Below the pieces are notes generated by a model. That model was not told the DNA's origin. It searched no databases and saw nothing but the letters and a program-made list of their open reading frames with translations. This document shows positions 1-8,078 of a DNA stretch of 64,000 nt, piece after piece (the first letter of the stretch is position 1; each line of letters opens with the position of its first letter). Position numbers and translations under genes: made by a program. Source of the DNA: Methanobacteriota archaeon. GTDB taxonomy: Archaea > JAADCQ01 > Methanopyri > Methanopyrales > Methanopyraceae. The stretch lies in NCBI GenBank assembly GCA_027064425.1, contig JAMOPO010000015.1, positions 62,001-126,000 on the forward strand, written 5' to 3'.

Positions 1-142
1 AGGACATGTCCGAGCGGTCGCCGCCGATGATGACCAGCGTGCCGTCTTCCCACCGGACGTCAACCACCTTCGGTTCGGTCCGGCTCTTCGCACCCGCCTC
101 CCTCCTTAGCCTCTCCACCTCCTTCATCAGGCGCTTCTCCAC
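1..142 (-). CDS. Partial unidentified gene running off the left edge
   Basis: An open frame reads leftwards from a GTG at 142 (next start ATG at 127) and is still open at base 1. It encodes about 47 residues beginning MEKRLMKEVERLRREAG and later VDVRWEDGTLVIIGGDRSD. The mix of charged helix and beta-rich segment looks like real protein, unlike the low-complexity tail of the overlapping gene in the other frame. A weak SD (AAGGG) precedes the GTG. It overlaps the 3' end of the DUF192 gene by 83 bases, or the two are one gene broken by a frameshift. I do not recognise the family from this fragment. Confidence 0.5.
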   Translation of the reverse strand, partial: MEKRLMKEVERLRREAGAKSRTEPKVVDVRWEDGTLVIIGGDRSDMS

Positions 143-887
143 GGCCCTTACCCCATCGAACGGCTTTCGGTTCCTGGCGGTAGACTAGGCCCGCCTCCTC
201 CTCAGGGGCCCACTCGCGCACGATCTCGGCGACCTTCTCCGCGTCCTTAACGACCACGACCAGGGAGTGGTCGTCCGAGAGCATCTTGGACCGGCCCTCA
301 ATGACCTCGATGGCGTCGCCGAACACGTCCTTGATGGTGTCCACGACGATGTACTTGTCCTCGCCCGAGACGTGGATGCACCCGGTCTCTTTGTTGTAAT
401 ACACCTCACCGCTGAGACCGGACTTAGCAATGGCCTTCATGACGACCTCAGCCAGCCTCCTCGTGACCTGCTTGCGGCTCAAAATTTTAACCGCCAGCTC
501 CGCCTCCAGGTCCCCGGAGACGACGCGAACCTCGTCTCCGACTTCCGTTCCGCTCCGTGAAACCGTCCCCGCGGGCAGCTCTACAACCTCCTCCGCCTCT
601 TCCCGCGGCACGTACACGCGCCATGGGCGGAGTTCTTCGACCGCGTCGACCACCTCGCCGTCGTCCAGGAAGAGGACGTCGATTGGGAACCTCATGAAGA
701 ACGTGTGGATCGCGCAGGTTCGCCGTCCGCGCCTCGGCGGGCGGAGGACCAGACCCTCTCCGTACTCGAGGCGCTTCTTGAACATCAGCCCGCGGAGCCG
801 GCGGAGGAAGGTGTCCGCGACTTCGGCCCGGTGGGCCAGGACCACGCCCTTGCTCTCGTTGATCACGGCGGCCCGCAACCCGACCAA
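60..887 (-). CDS. DUF192-domain protein with unidentified C-terminal domain
   Basis: The 275-residue product starts at a TTG. Residues about 8-125 match the DUF192 pattern, including RLRGLMFKK, HTFFMRFPIDVLFLD and a closing VELPAGTVSRSGTEVGDEV. DUF192 proteins are small beta-barrels of unknown function, often exported in bacteria, but no signal peptide is visible here. Residues 130-235 form a second mixed alpha/beta domain (SRKQVTRRLAEVVMKAI; DKYIVVDTIKDVFGD) that I cannot name. The last 30 residues are Gly/Glu-rich low complexity and lie where another frame looks more protein-like, so the true end may be earlier. The gene is divergent from the diadenylate cyclase gene. Confidence 0.75.
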   Translation of the reverse strand: MVGLRAAVINESKGVVLAHRAEVADTFLRRLRGLMFKKRLEYGEGLVLRPPRRGRRTCAIHTFFMRFPIDVLFLDDGEVVDAVEELRPWRVYVPREEAEEVVELPAGTVSRSGTEVGDEVRVVSGDLEAELAVKILSRKQVTRRLAEVVMKAIAKSGLSGEVYYNKETGCIHVSGEDKYIVVDTIKDVFGDAIEVIEGRSKMLSDDHSLVVVVKDAEKVAEIVREWAPEEEAGLVYRQEPKAVRWGKGRGEAPDEGGGEAKEGGGCEEPDRTEGG

Positions 888-911
888 ACACCCCGTAGGG
901 GGTCGATTCCG

Positions 912-1718
912 GTGTCGTCGATCGAGGGAGCGGTCAGGCGGATGGTCTCCTGCCTCGAGGTTAAGGCGGTGGTCGCGGATTTCGACGCGGACGTGGACGT
1001 TCCGACGGTCAAGGTTCCGGCCGATCTCCTGGACTCCGTCGGCCCCGTCGAGGCCTGCGCCAAGACGGGGGTGAAGGCGGGGGACTTCATTCTGCTGGCC
1101 TCAAAGGAGGCCGGAACCGTGACCTACCGGCCCGTCCGGCCCGAGGAGGAGCGCCTCGCCGGGCTGGAATCGTACAACGTCGTTAGCCGGCTGCTCTCGC
1201 TCCTCTCCGAGCTTGCGCTCGAGGGTGTTGAGGGGGAGCGGGTCGGTACGCTCTGCGTGGTCTCGGATGAGGCGGAGGGGATGTACCGAACGACGCTACC
1301 CATCCGTGTGGAAGGCGTGAACGTGATGACGGAGGAGGGGGGTCGCGTGCTCAAGGCCCTCTCCCGGCTGGACGGTGCGATCGTGATCAACTCGGACGGC
1401 AGCGTCGAGGCCGTCGGTGCCATTTTCGACGTTAACTCCGACAGCGTGCGTCCCGGACTCGGCGCGCGGCACACCACGGCCCTGCACGTGTCCCGGGAGC
1501 TGGCGTGTCCCGTAATAGTATTATCAGAATCGGGCCGGGTGCGCCTCTACTACCGAGGAAAGGAGGTTCTGGAGGTGCCGGCACGGGGAGCGCCGCGGGG
1601 GCCGAGTGCGGATGACGAAGAACATCGTGGTGAGCACGCTGCGGGAGAGTCCGTTCACGGGCGGGGACGTGGAGATAGTCGAGCGCAAGGGCGTGGGTCA
1701 TCCAGACAGCCTCGCTGA
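912..1718 (+). CDS. dacZ: Diadenylate cyclase (DacZ-like)
   Basis: Probably makes cyclic di-AMP from two ATP. The C-terminal half carries DisA_N/DAC motifs: [11 protein letters not shown] (the DGA motif) and [14 protein letters not shown] (the RHxxA motif), then [17 protein letters not shown]. The N-terminal half (about 120 residues) is the kind of accessory domain that precedes the cyclase in archaeal DacZ. GTG 912 was chosen because GGGGGT lies 8 bases upstream; ATG 942 is the alternative. The last 40 residues are low complexity and run 113 bases into metK in a different frame, so a shorter real end or a frameshift is possible. c-di-AMP often controls potassium and osmolyte balance in other organisms, and an RCK-domain channel gene lies at 42.9 kb. 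Confidence 0.8.
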   Translation: MSSIEGAVRRMVSCLEVKAVVADFDADVDVPTVKVPADLLDSVGPVEACAKTGVKAGDFILLASKEAGTVTYRPVRPEEERLAGLESYNVVSRLLSLLSELALEGVEGERVGTLCVVSDEAEGMYRTTLPIRVEGVNVMTEEGGRVLKALSRLDGAIVINSDGSVEAVGAIFDVNSDSVRPGLGARHTTALHVSRELACPVIVLSESGRVRLYYRGKEVLEVPARGAPRGPSADDEEHRGEHAAGESVHGRGRGDSRAQGRGSSRQPR

Positions 1719-2805
1719 CGGAATCGCGGAGAGCGTGTCTCGGGCGCTCTGCCGGGAGTACCTGAAGCGGTTCGACCGGATCCTCCATCACAACACGGAC
1801 GAGGTGCAGCTGGTCGCGGGCGAGGCCAAGCCCGAGTTCGGCGGCGGCGAGGTCATCCGGCCCATTTACATCCTGATCACCGGCCGGGCGACCGCTTACG
1901 TGGGTGACGAGGAGGTCCCGGTCGGGACGATCGCCCTGGAGGCCGCCCGCGAGTACCTGGACGAGACGCTGAGGTACCTCGACGTGGACCGACACGTCGT
2001 CCTGGAGCCCAAGATCGGGCACGGGTCAGCGGACCTAAGGGACGTGTTCGAGCGCGGTGAGGAGGTCCCCCTGGCGAACGACACCTCGTTCGGCGTGGGC
2101 TTTGCCCCGCTCACGACGACGGAGAAGCTGGTCTACGAGACGGAGCGGTTCATCAACTCGGACCGGCTCAAGAAGGACCTGCCCGAGGTCGGCGAGGACG
2201 TGAAGGTGATGGGCCTCCGCGAGGGGGACAGGATCGAGCTCACCATCGCCGCGGCGATGATTTCGCGGCTGATCGACGACCTCGACCACTACATCTCCGT
2301 GGTTGAGGAGCTGCAGGACAGGGTGAAGGACCTCGTCGCCGAGATCGCCCCGGACGCGGACGTCGCGGTGCACATCAACACGGCGGACGACTACGAGCGG
2401 GAGTCGGTGTACCTGACGGTCACCGGCACGTCCGCCGAGCAGGGAGACGACGGGTCCGTGGGCCGGGGCAACCGGGTGAACGGGCTGATCACCCCGTGCC
2501 GGCCCATGAGCATGGAGGCGGCGGCCGGGAAGAACCCGGTCAACCATGTCGGGAAGCTGTACAACGTGCTGGCGCGCCGGATGGCCAAGCGGATCTACGA
2601 GGAGACCTCCGCGGACGAGGTGTACGTGCGCCTGCTGAGCCAGATCGGGCACCCGATCAACGACCCGAAGGCCGTAGACATCCAGCTGGTCGGCGACGTA
2701 GGGCGCGAGGACGTGGATCGAGCGGAGAAGATCGCGGACGAGATGCTCGAGGGCATCACCGAGCTCACCGAGGAGTTCGTGCGCGGTGAGATCGAGGTGT
2801 TCTAA
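1612..2805 (+). CDS. metK: Archaeal S-adenosylmethionine synthetase
   Basis: Makes S-adenosylmethionine from methionine and ATP. It belongs to the archaeal MAT family (COG1812), distinct in sequence from the bacterial and eukaryotic enzyme, and has the usual length of about 400 residues. Recognisable segments are [17 protein letters not shown] near the N-terminus, [22 protein letters not shown] and [25 protein letters not shown] split around residue 285. ATG 1612 lies 10 bases after a GGGGG SD at 1597-1601; GTG 1606 is an in-frame alternative. The stop overlaps that of convergent gatD by 4 bases. Confidence 0.95.
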   Translation: MTKNIVVSTLRESPFTGGDVEIVERKGVGHPDSLADGIAESVSRALCREYLKRFDRILHHNTDEVQLVAGEAKPEFGGGEVIRPIYILITGRATAYVGDEEVPVGTIALEAAREYLDETLRYLDVDRHVVLEPKIGHGSADLRDVFERGEEVPLANDTSFGVGFAPLTTTEKLVYETERFINSDRLKKDLPEVGEDVKVMGLREGDRIELTIAAAMISRLIDDLDHYISVVEELQDRVKDLVAEIAPDADVAVHINTADDYERESVYLTVTGTSAEQGDDGSVGRGNRVNGLITPCRPMSMEAAAGKNPVNHVGKLYNVLARRMAKRIYEETSADEVYVRLLSQIGHPINDPKAVDIQLVGDVGREDVDRAEKIADEMLEGITELTEEFVRGEIEVF

Positions 2806-4166
2806 AGCCGGTGGTGCGGCCCGTCCGCCGGCTCGAACCCGCCGATCGTCCGCCCCCGCTCAATCTCCCCAACCAGGTTGGTCCGCATCATCCGCTCCAC
2901 TTCCTCCAGGTCGTCCGTCTCGTTGAGCACGTACATCAGCTTAACGTAGGCCACCTCCGGCAGCATGTCCTCACCCGGAATCACGCCCGCCGCCCGGAGC
3001 AGCCGCCCCGTCCGGTACACGTTCATGTTGACGCGGCCGTACAGGCACTGCGAGGTCATCACCACCGCTACGCCCTCGTCCACCGCCCGCTCGATGGAGT
3101 CCAGCCACCGCTCCGACACGTGACCCAGCCCCGTACCCTCCAGCACGATCCCTCGGTATCCCTTGTCCACGTAGAAGTCCAGGACCTCGGGATCCATGCC
3201 CGGGGCGAACTTCACCAGCGCGACCCGCTCCTCGAACCCTCCCGACAGCTCCGGTTCACCGTCCTCCGGCTCCCGGTAATCCTCACGCAGGTACTCGACG
3301 CTCGGGTTGCGGAGGTCCCGCACGTCCACCTTAGCGATCGGCAGCGACTCGATCGAGCGGAACGCGTCCCGGCGCGAGGTGTGCATCTTGCGCACCCGGA
3401 CGCCGCGGTGCACCAGACAGACCTCGTCCGCCGTCCACCCGTGCATGCAGACGGTGACCTCGCCCACCTTGCCCTCGCCCGCGAACTTGCACGCGGCGAT
3501 CAGGTTCGACGCCGCGTCCGAGGAGGGCCGGTCCGAGCTCCGCTGCGCCCCCACCAGAACCACCGGCCCGGGCAGCCCGTCCAGGAGGAACGACAGCGCC
3601 GCCGCGGTGAACGCCATCGTGTCCGTACCGTGCGCGACCACGACCCCGTCCACGTCCGGGTCCGAGAGCGCGTCCGCCACCTCCTCCGCGATCTTGACCC
3701 AGTGCTTCGGCTCCATGTTCTCGCTCAGCAGGTCCATGACGGCCCGCACGTCCGCGATGTTAACCACGTCCGGCAGCTCCGGCACCGCGCTCACCAGCTC
3801 CTCCGCCGTGAACGCCGGCTTCACGGCTCCCGTCTCGTAGTCCACGCGGCACGCGATCGTACCGCCCGTCGACATCACGGCCACGTTGGGCAGGGACGGG
3901 TCCTCCGGAATCTCCCCCTCCAGCGGGCGGAACTCCGGCTCTCGCCGCTCCCCGACCGGCTCCAGCCGCTCGATGCGGTCCACTCGCACGCCCACGTTGT
4001 ACCCGTTGTCCATCTTGATGACCAGGTGGCGGTCGTCGCCCAGCTCGGATCTCGGCATGATGATACCCTCGATTTCCACCCCGTCGTCACGCACTATCCT
4101 GACCCTGTCCCCCACCTCCACGCCGTGCTCCTCCAGGAACCTCCGAGCCTCGCCCTTGTACTCCAT
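2802..4166 (-). CDS. gatD: Glutamyl-tRNA(Gln) amidotransferase subunit D
   Basis: Subunit of the archaeal GatDE enzyme, which converts Glu-tRNA(Gln) to Gln-tRNA(Gln). GatD is the asparaginase-like subunit that frees ammonia from glutamine. The 454 residues begin with a small beta-barrel domain (about 1-80). The L-asparaginase fold follows, with the nucleophile motif VMSTGGTIA, then [17 protein letters not shown] and [18 protein letters not shown]. Length and domain order fit archaeal GatD. No gatE lies in the window. The ATG at 4166 is preceded by GGGGGGG, part of a palindrome shared with divergent hisH 26 bases away. Confidence 0.95.
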   Translation of the reverse strand: MEYKGEARRFLEEHGVEVGDRVRIVRDDGVEIEGIIMPRSELGDDRHLVIKMDNGYNVGVRVDRIERLEPVGERREPEFRPLEGEIPEDPSLPNVAVMSTGGTIACRVDYETGAVKPAFTAEELVSAVPELPDVVNIADVRAVMDLLSENMEPKHWVKIAEEVADALSDPDVDGVVVAHGTDTMAFTAAALSFLLDGLPGPVVLVGAQRSSDRPSSDAASNLIAACKFAGEGKVGEVTVCMHGWTADEVCLVHRGVRVRKMHTSRRDAFRSIESLPIAKVDVRDLRNPSVEYLREDYREPEDGEPELSGGFEERVALVKFAPGMDPEVLDFYVDKGYRGIVLEGTGLGHVSERWLDSIERAVDEGVAVVMTSQCLYGRVNMNVYRTGRLLRAAGVIPGEDMLPEVAYVKLMYVLNETDDLEEVERMMRTNLVGEIERGRTIGGFEPADGPHHRL

Positions 4167-4173
4167 TCCCGAG

Positions 4174-4186
4174 CCCCCCCGGGGGG
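4174..4186. promoter_or_regulatory. Palindromic back-to-back SD between gatD and hisH
   Basis: A run of seven C followed by six G fills half of the 26-base gap between the two start codons. Read on either strand it gives a GGGGGG SD 6-8 bases before the respective start. The gap has no room for promoters, so each transcript must begin inside the opposite gene. Confidence 0.6.
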
Positions 4187-4192
4187 TCGACG

Positions 4193-4798
4193 TTGAGGGT
4201 GGCGGTCGTGGAGTACGGGGTTGGGAACCTCAACAGCGTCTGCCGGGCCGTCCAGGAGGTGGGGGGCGACCCCGAGCTGACCCGGGATCCCCGGGATATA
4301 AGGGAAGTTGACGCCGTGATCCTGCCCGGGGTCGGGCACTTCGGCGCGGCCGCCAGGGAGCTGGAAGAGACCGGCCTCAAGGACGAGCTCCTGGACGTGG
4401 TCGGCTCCATCCCCGTGCTGGGCATCTGCCTCGGGATGCAGCTGCTCATGGAGTCCAGCGAGGAGGACCCGTCCGTCGAGGGGCTAGGTGTCTTCCGGGG
4501 CACGTGCGTGGAGCTGCCGGAGGGCGTCAAGCGGCCTCACATGGGGTGGAACGAGGTCAGGTTCCGCGCGGAGGAGTTCTCAGAGTTCGACGGTTCCATG
4601 TTCTACTTCGCCCACTCCTACCGGGTCGCCCCGGAGGACGACCGGGTGGTTCTCGCGGTGACCGAGTACGGGGAGGAGTTTCCCAGCATGATCGGGGACG
4701 TTGGCAAGCTGGTGTACGGGGTCCAGTTTCATCCTGAAAAGAGCGGGCCAATAGGGTTAAAGCTGCTGGAGCGGGTGCTATGGGGGGCAGATCGATGA
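4193..4798 (+). CDS. hisH: Imidazole glycerol phosphate synthase glutaminase subunit HisH
   Basis: Glutaminase that feeds ammonia to HisF in histidine biosynthesis. It is a class I glutamine amidotransferase of 201 residues, with oxyanion segment LPGVGHFGAA, nucleophile elbow LGICLGMQLL (the Cys of GICLG) and the His-Glu pair in VYGVQFHPEKS. The start is TTG 4193, six bases after GGGGGG. HisF is not in the window; hisI and hisS lie at 32.6-34.3 kb. Its TGA overlaps the ATG of the next gene, suggesting co-translation. Confidence 0.95.
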   Translation: MRVAVVEYGVGNLNSVCRAVQEVGGDPELTRDPRDIREVDAVILPGVGHFGAAARELEETGLKDELLDVVGSIPVLGICLGMQLLMESSEEDPSVEGLGVFRGTCVELPEGVKRPHMGWNEVRFRAEEFSEFDGSMFYFAHSYRVAPEDDRVVLAVTEYGEEFPSMIGDVGKLVYGVQFHPEKSGPIGLKLLERVLWGADR

Positions 4799-5295
4799 GG
4801 CTGGTTAGGGAGGAAATTTTCGGTAGAGTGGAGGAGTCGCTGAAGAACCTTGATGAGGCCCGAGCCACGCTGGGAGACGAGATCAAACTGTCCGCCGTTC
4901 GGTACATGCTCGCATCAATGGTGCTAACGCTGGGCCGTGGCGCCGGATCAACGTTTTATCGGGCCGGCTTCGATATCGGCGTCTACAAGGCTGAAGGTGA
5001 GGGTGTGGAAGGGCTGGAAGAAGCGCTCGAGTACATCAAGGAGAAGTTCATGGATACCAAGTTAGGAGTAATCGAGAAGGCTGAGGCTAAGGACGATGAC
5101 AGTGTCGAGATCGTAATGAAAGAGTCCGCCACCGCGGCCGGCTACTCCGTGGACGAGAAGCTCTGCTACTTCCAGGCCGGCTTCATGGCGGGTGTGCTAA
5201 GGGCGGCGACCGGAGACCGGTGGGAGGTGAGGGAGGTCGAGTGCGTGGCCGAAGGACACGACGCGTGCAGGTTCATCGCTCAGCGGAGGGGGTAA
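4795..5295 (+). CDS. V4R (4-vinyl reductase) domain protein
   Basis: A 166-residue protein of the V4R family, small ligand-binding domains seen in hydrocarbon sensors, in bacteriochlorophyll BchJ and in many methanogen proteins. Diagnostic features are the middle [16 protein letters not shown] segment, then [19 protein letters not shown] and the C-terminal [16 protein letters not shown], whose cysteines are typical. ATG 4795 overlaps the hisH stop and has GGGGGG 8 bases upstream, which favours it over ATG 4780. No second domain is present, so it may be a free-standing ligand-binding or regulatory subunit. The ligand is unknown. Confidence 0.8.
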   Translation: MRLVREEIFGRVEESLKNLDEARATLGDEIKLSAVRYMLASMVLTLGRGAGSTFYRAGFDIGVYKAEGEGVEGLEEALEYIKEKFMDTKLGVIEKAEAKDDDSVEIVMKESATAAGYSVDEKLCYFQAGFMAGVLRAATGDRWEVREVECVAEGHDACRFIAQRRG

Positions 5296-5296
5296 C

Positions 5297-5923
5297 GTGG
5301 AGCGGGTCGTCGTGCACGGCACCCTGGTCGACGTCTTCGGGGTGGGCGTCTTACTGGTGGGGCCTCGGGGCGTCGGGAAGAGCGAAACGTCCCTCGAGCT
5401 GATACGGCGCGGCCACCGGCTGGTCTCCGACGACGCGGTGATCGTGGAGTACGACGAGCACCATGAGTACCCGATCGGGAGGCCGCCCAAGAACCTGGCA
5501 GGCAAGGTCGAGATCCGTCTGGCGCTGGCGGAGCTGTACTGCCCGGAGTGCGGGCGGGTTTACTCCTTCTCCGCGGTCCGGATGAAGAAAGGGTGCGAGT
5601 GCGGCGGTGAGGTCAAGCTCCGGCCGATTCAGGACAAGATCGACGTGGACGTGGCGGAGCTGTACGGTGTCCGGGCGCTGCGCAGCCGAAAGGGGATCGG
5701 CGTCGTGATCAAGATGATTCCCGGGCCGCATCACCCGCACCACGATCCGTCGATGAAGCCGGACGACGCCGTGTCCTCGACGCCGGAGGAGGAGCGGAAA
5801 GTAATCGAGTGGGTGAAGGAGCGGGGAGGCAAGGTCTTCCACCTGGACGTCGTCCCGGGCCGGGATTTGGCAACCCTCATAGAAACGATCGCACTTCAGG
5901 AGAGCCTGCGGCGGAGGAGGTGA
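5297..5923 (+). CDS. HPr-kinase-like P-loop protein with zinc ribbon
   Basis: The 208-residue protein starts at GTG 5297. Its first 60 residues closely follow the catalytic domain of bacterial HPr kinase/phosphorylase: [20 protein letters not shown] (Walker A) and [17 protein letters not shown]. An insertion with four cysteines, CPECGRVYS then CECGGE (residues about 77-103), looks like a zinc ribbon. A His-rich segment, [10 protein letters not shown], follows. There is no N-terminal HprK domain and no HPr/PTS gene nearby, so it probably phosphorylates something else. It sits two bases after the V4R gene in the same run of genes. Confidence 0.65.
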   Translation: MERVVVHGTLVDVFGVGVLLVGPRGVGKSETSLELIRRGHRLVSDDAVIVEYDEHHEYPIGRPPKNLAGKVEIRLALAELYCPECGRVYSFSAVRMKKGCECGGEVKLRPIQDKIDVDVAELYGVRALRSRKGIGVVIKMIPGPHHPHHDPSMKPDDAVSSTPEEERKVIEWVKERGGKVFHLDVVPGRDLATLIETIALQESLRRRR

Positions 5924-5927
5924 ACCG

Positions 5928-6287
5928 TTGGCGGTCACGATCCCGGACTGGCTGGGCGCGGCCCTCCTGTTGTCGTTCAGCGACGAGCTGCACACCCGGC
6001 TCGTCTGGGGCCCGCTCCGGAACCACTACCTACTCCTCGGCGCTTACCTCCGGGTCCGCCATTCGCCACTGTTCGTCTGGTTCGTTCACGAGTCCCTCGA
6101 GCTGATCTTCCACGCGATCATCCTGTCGCTGGTCCTTCCCGTCACCATGGCTTTGACGGCCGCCCTACTCCACTTCTCGCTCGACCTGGTGCACGAGGCC
6201 CTCCTCGGAACGCTCAGGAACCCTTACCTCCACAGGGCCTTCCATCTCGGAACGGAATCGGCCGTGCTCTACTGCGTGTGGGGGTAG
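5928..6287 (+). CDS. Small membrane protein of unknown function
   Basis: A 119-residue, strongly hydrophobic protein begun by TTG, four bases after the previous gene. Two or three membrane helices are likely: around residues 5-20, 50-80 (LIFHAIILSLVLPVTMALTA) and the C-terminus. Histidines recur (DELHTR, RNHY, RHSP, VHESLELIFH, LHFSLDLVHE, LHRAFHLG), which could bind metal or haem. The repeated Leu-Arg-Asn-x-Tyr-Leu spacing hints at an internal duplication. I do not recognise the family. Confidence 0.6.
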   Translation: MAVTIPDWLGAALLLSFSDELHTRLVWGPLRNHYLLLGAYLRVRHSPLFVWFVHESLELIFHAIILSLVLPVTMALTAALLHFSLDLVHEALLGTLRNPYLHRAFHLGTESAVLYCVWG

Positions 6288-6293
6288 CCCGGA

Positions 6294-6572
6294 TTGCGCG
6301 TGCTCCGCGACCTCATCGGCAAGCCCGTGATCGACTCCTCCGCCCGGAACATTGGGGACGTCGTGGACGTGGAGATCGACGAGGAGTCGGGCCAGGTCAG
6401 CGCGATCCTGGTGGGCCACTCCAAGCGCCCCGGCGTGTTGCGCAGGGTCAAGTGGCTCGGAGGCAGGGAGAAGCTGATCAGGATCCCGTACTCCCGCATC
6501 ATTGCCATTGAGGACGCGGTGCTGGTTGAAGGGGAGTGGGATCGGGAGAAGAGCGCGGAGGAGGAGTCATGA
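6294..6572 (+). CDS. PRC-barrel domain protein
   Basis: A 92-residue single PRC-barrel domain of the archaeal type: LIGKPVIDSSARNIGDVVDVEIDEESG, then RIPYSRIIAIEDAVLVEG (both quoted in part). Such proteins are common and poorly understood in methanogens; related barrels occur in RimM and photosynthetic reaction centres. The TTG start follows the previous stop by six bases, and its TGA overlaps the ATG of the regulator gene, so the two are probably co-translated. Confidence 0.8.
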   Translation: MRVLRDLIGKPVIDSSARNIGDVVDVEIDEESGQVSAILVGHSKRPGVLRRVKWLGGREKLIRIPYSRIIAIEDAVLVEGEWDREKSAEEES

Positions 6573-7213
6573 GGGTCAGGGAGGTCGACATCATCCAGGC
6601 GCTGCGGGATCGAGCCGAGGACCCGCTCGAGTTCCCAGTCGTGAGCGGGGTTCCGGTGGACCTCTACGACCGCGCGGAGAAGCACGCCTACCTGGCCGCC
6701 GTCCCGGAAACGTTGGAGCGGAAGCTCGGGAGAGCGGCGCTCCTCCTGGGCCGGGTCCCGAGGGTCTCGCTGGCCGTCCCCTCCCGAGAGGTGGACGAGG
6801 TGAGGTTGGCCGCGGAGGAGATGGGAATTGGGCTCCTCTCCTACCGGAACGGGGAGCTCGAGACCGTGGTGGAGCCGGAGGAGCGGGACGTTGACCCGGA
6901 GGTGGAGGCGCCGTGGGAGCGAGCCGAAGAGCTCGCAGAGCTGCTGAAGGCCGTGTCGGACGAGCGCCGACTCACGGCTCTGAGGCTGCTCGAGCACGGT
7001 GAGGAGTGCCTGTGTAAGATCGCCGAGGCGCTGGGGGAGAGCGAGCCTTCCACGGTGTACCACCTGAACCAGCTCCTCGAGGCCGGCCTCCTCGAGAAGC
7101 GGTCCGAGGGCGGGAAGACGTTCTACCGGCTCACGGAGCGCGGGCGCATCGTGGTTCAGGTCCTCAAAAGGCTTGAAGACCGGCTGAGACCAGGCTCGAG
7201 GCCAGGTGAGTGA
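6569..7213 (+). CDS. ArsR-type winged-helix transcription regulator
   Basis: A 214-residue product whose C-terminal 90 residues are an ArsR/HTH_20-like winged helix: LLKAVSDERRLTALRLLEHG, CLCKIAEALGESEPSTVYHLNQLLEAGLLEKR and a wing ending TFYRLTERG. The N-terminal 115 residues are alpha/beta without a recognised name and may sense a ligand. The ECLCKIAE segment contains the ELCVC-like metal-site pattern of ArsR/SmtB relatives, but only two cysteines are present. It overlaps the PRC-barrel stop (ATGA). Its 3' end overlaps convergent cbiB by 50 bases. Targets are unknown. Confidence 0.8.
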   Translation: MRVREVDIIQALRDRAEDPLEFPVVSGVPVDLYDRAEKHAYLAAVPETLERKLGRAALLLGRVPRVSLAVPSREVDEVRLAAEEMGIGLLSYRNGELETVVEPEERDVDPEVEAPWERAEELAELLKAVSDERRLTALRLLEHGEECLCKIAEALGESEPSTVYHLNQLLEAGLLEKRSEGGKTFYRLTERGRIVVQVLKRLEDRLRPGSRPGE

Positions 7214-8078
7214 TCACCGGCGCCAGGATCGCGACCACCCACACCGCGCCCGCCGCGTCCATGACCTCCTCCCACCCCGGTAACGAGCTCCCTCCCCGGA
7301 GCACGTACTCGCCCGGCTTCTCCAACCTCACCCGCAGCGCGCACGCGCCCACGTACATCGGCAGCCAGGAGCACGGGCTCTCCACCTCCCTCACCGCCGC
7401 CCGCACCCCGGAGATCGACGCGGACGCCACCCACCAGGGCAGCGCCACCGTCAGCACCAGGGCACAGCACGGCAGCGCGGCCAGGTTCATCGCGTCGTCC
7501 ATCCTCGCCGGCACCTTACCGAACGCCTCAAGCTTGCCCTCCCGATAGCCGAACATCGCGTCCGCGATGTTAACGGCTCGGTAGACCGGAACCGCCCACC
7601 ACCCGGCCACGTGGAACCACCAGAGCGGTCCGACCAGCGAGTCCAGGAGGTTCTCATAGCAGCTCTCCACCGCGGCCGACGCCACCCTACCCTCATCCAG
7701 CCGGCTAACGTCCCGGCTCACCAGGAGCCGGACTCGCTCCCGCGCCCCCTCGAGATCCCCTCGACGGAGCCGCTCGCCGACCTGAACAACGTGCTCCACG
7801 AGGCCCCTCGCTGAGAGACAGACCCAGAGCACCAGCGCGTCCCCGACCGCCGGGATCAGGTGCAGCAGCGCGCAGACGCCCGTCAGCACCGCGATCCCGG
7901 CCGCCAGCGTCACCCCACCGCCGAGGACCAGGCCGAGCCTGGACTCACCTCGCAACAGCCGCCCGGCGACGATCTCCATCACACGACCGGCCCAGGCGAC
8001 GGGGTGAAAGGGGTCGGGCGGATCCCCGACCAAGAGATCAAGAGCCACCGCCAGGTACGTCGTCAGCAGCGGATCCAT
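7164..8078 (-). CDS. cbiB: Adenosylcobinamide-phosphate synthase CbiB/CobD
   Basis: Integral membrane enzyme that joins the aminopropanol arm to adenosylcobyric acid in corrinoid biosynthesis. Family hallmarks are LALDLLVGDPPDPFHPVAWAGR at the N-terminus (seen here as VALDLLVGDPPDPFHPV), LVSRDVSRLDEGRVASAAVES, the ENLLDSLVGPLWWF segment and RAVNIADAMFGYR. The 304 residues fit the family. ATG 8078 was chosen because it starts exactly at the conserved N-terminus. It overlaps upstream dph2 by 41 bases, and a cbiG C-terminal-domain gene lies nearby. Confidence 0.93.
   Translation of the reverse strand: MDPLLTTYLAVALDLLVGDPPDPFHPVAWAGRVMEIVAGRLLRGESRLGLVLGGGVTLAAGIAVLTGVCALLHLIPAVGDALVLWVCLSARGLVEHVVQVGERLRRGDLEGARERVRLLVSRDVSRLDEGRVASAAVESCYENLLDSLVGPLWWFHVAGWWAVPVYRAVNIADAMFGYREGKLEAFGKVPARMDDAMNLAALPCCALVLTVALPWWVASASISGVRAAVREVESPCSWLPMYVGACALRVRLEKPGEYVLRGGSSLPGWEEVMDAAGAVWVVAILAPVITHLASSLVSAGLQAF

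Noticed and set aside
2811-4196. 461-codon open frame on the plus strand opposite gatD
   Set aside because: It mirrors the full length of gatD, is rich in His/Arg/Leu/Pro with almost no Lys, and has no SD. It is an antisense shadow typical of GC-rich genes.
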